Assembly (NCBI GenBank): GCA_958447915.1
Contig: CAUDCB010000126.1
Coordinates: 1-5,912 of the forward strand
Length of the DNA: 5,912 nucleotides
Origin: an uncultured Collinsella sp.
GTDB taxonomy: Bacteria > Actinomycetota > Coriobacteriia > Coriobacteriales > Coriobacteriaceae
Direction: 5' to 3'
The position numbers and the translations under genes are program-made. The notes under the pieces are model-generated. The model did not search any database. It was given only the letters and a program-made list of their open reading frames with translations, and was not told the origin of the DNA. Below are positions 5,057-5,912 of this stretch, piece after piece. The stretch's first letter is position 1, and every line of letters begins with the position of its first letter.

Positions 5057-5912
5057 CGCTCAAGCTGGGCCAGCAGCTCCTCGACGACCTCGACGGCATC
5101 GCCGACAACCTTGTACTGGGCAGCACCAAAGATGGGGGCATCCGGGTCCTCGTTGATGGCGATAATGCACTCCGCCCCACCGATGCCGGCAAGATGCTGG
5201 ATGGCGCCCGAAACACCGATACTCACGAGAAGCTTGGGCGAAACCGACACGCCCGTCTGGCCAATCTGGTGGCGATACTCCAGCCAGCCGGCCTCCACCA
5301 CGGGGCGCGTGCAGCCAAGCTCGGCTCCCAGAGCCTCGGCAAGCTTTCGCATCAGCGGTAGGTTTTTCTTGGAGCCAATGCCACGGCCCACCACGACCAG
5401 ACGCTCGGCATCGGCAATTGAGGCCTGCTGTCCCCACTCCTCGGCGGGAATCGAGATCTCGACACGGGCCTTAACGTCCTCCGCAAGCATCACCTGGGTA
5501 ATCGTGCCGGAACGGCCGTAGTCGAAGTCGGGAGCCTTAAAGATGCCGGGGCGCACCGTTGCCATCTGCGGACGGTGGTTGGGGCAGACGATGGTGGCCA
5601 TCAGGTTGCCGCCAAACGCCGGACGCGTCTGCTGCAGCAAGCCCGTCTCAGTATCCATCGAAAGTACGGTGCAGTCAGCCGTAAGGCCCGTCTGCAGGCG
5701 TACAGCAACGCCAGGCGCCAGCTCGCGGCCAAAGGCGGTCGCTCCGTACAGAATGGCCTCGGGCTTGTGCTCTGACACCAAATCGCAGATCAGCCGGGCG
5801 TAGACCTCCGCATCGTTCTGGCGCAGACGCTCGTCGCGACAGACCAGAACCTCGTCTGCACCGGCGCAAACCAGATGCTCCAGGTCACCGAGAGAACCCT
5901 CGGGGCCCATAC
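5053..5912 (-). CDS. etfA: Electron transfer flavoprotein alpha subunit, N-terminus outside window
   Basis: The 286 or so visible codons run off the right edge; the first ATG seen (5910-5908) is probably internal, since EtfA proteins have an N-terminal stretch of some 40-60 residues before this region. With EtfB, EtfA forms a heterodimer that carries FAD and shuttles electrons between acyl-CoA or similar dehydrogenases and other carriers. Visible blocks (numbered from that ATG): GATAFGRELAPGVAVRLQTG at 56-75 followed by LTADC, TRPAFGGNLMATIVCPNHRPQMATVRPG at 95-122, then the C-terminal FAD-binding domain with VVGRGIG at 173, TRPVVEAGW at 201, HQIGQTG at 214, SGAIQHLAGI at 234 and AINEDPDAPIF at 251. 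All look intact. The TADC and RPAFGGN blocks resemble ETFs of anaerobes, some of which bifurcate electrons; that role is inference. etfB is expected just upstream, beyond the edge. Confidence 0.93.
   Translation of the reverse strand, partial: MGPEGSLGDLEHLVCAGADEVLVCRDERLRQNDAEVYARLICDLVSEHKPEAILYGATAFGRELAPGVAVRLQTGLTADCTVLSMDTETGLLQQTRPAFGGNLMATIVCPNHRPQMATVRPGIFKAPDFDYGRSGTITQVMLAEDVKARVEISIPAEEWGQQASIADAERLVVVGRGIGSKKNLPLMRKLAEALGAELGCTRPVVEAGWLEYRHQIGQTGVSVSPKLLVSIGVSGAIQHLAGIGGAECIIAINEDPDAPIFGAAQYKVVGDAVEVVEELLAQLER

Noticed and set aside
5908..5910. ATG at the right edge as the true etfA start
   Set aside because: EtfA proteins have a conserved N-terminal strand and helix before this point, so this methionine is probably internal; the upstream sequence lies outside the window.

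Overview
The window is GC-rich, gene-dense bacterial DNA with six protein-coding genes and no RNA genes, CRISPR array, insertion sequence or phage gene that I can see. The GC-rich codon use, short intergenic gaps, AGGA-type ribosome binding sites and gene content (an ETF alpha subunit, a KdgT-type sugar-acid permease, AzlC/AzlD) suggest an anaerobic gut actinobacterium of the Coriobacteriia, perhaps Collinsella-like. That assignment is inference from style and content and has not been tested by any search.

Layout from left to right: (1) the C-terminal part of an EamA/DMT-family transporter on the + strand, cut by the left edge. (2) Convergent with it, a 380-residue membrane-anchored GGDEF protein (predicted diguanylate cyclase) on the - strand, with a probable GTG start. 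(3) A 188-base gap (1748-1935) holding a perfect 12-bp inverted repeat, a candidate extended -10 promoter for the GGDEF gene and a smaller hairpin. (4) A 340-residue KdgT-family 2-keto-3-deoxygluconate permease on the - strand. (5) A 142-base gap (2959-3100) with a pseudo-palindromic, operator-like site. (6) azlC and azlD on the - strand, overlapping by 11 bases and encoding a two-part branched-chain amino acid exporter. (7) A 137-base divergent intergenic region containing an exact 10-bp tandem repeat. (8) A 270-residue HD-domain phosphohydrolase on the + strand whose ligand pattern fits a two-metal centre. (9) Convergent with it, and sharing a CTAG stop, the alpha subunit of an electron-transfer flavoprotein on the - strand, cut by the right edge.

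The genes do not form one pathway. azlC and azlD are clearly a transcriptional and functional pair. kdgT lies downstream of them on the same strand but after a gap with its own possible control site, so it is probably a separate unit. The ETF gene belongs to an operon continuing beyond the right edge, where etfB and a dehydrogenase would be expected. Three genes concern membrane transport, and two (GGDEF and HD) concern nucleotide signalling or turnover without any shown link to each other. I see no convincing new system. The items most worth checking are the promoter and inverted-repeat architecture upstream of the GGDEF gene, the overlapping stop codons of the HD and etfA genes, and the two-metal HD protein of unknown substrate.
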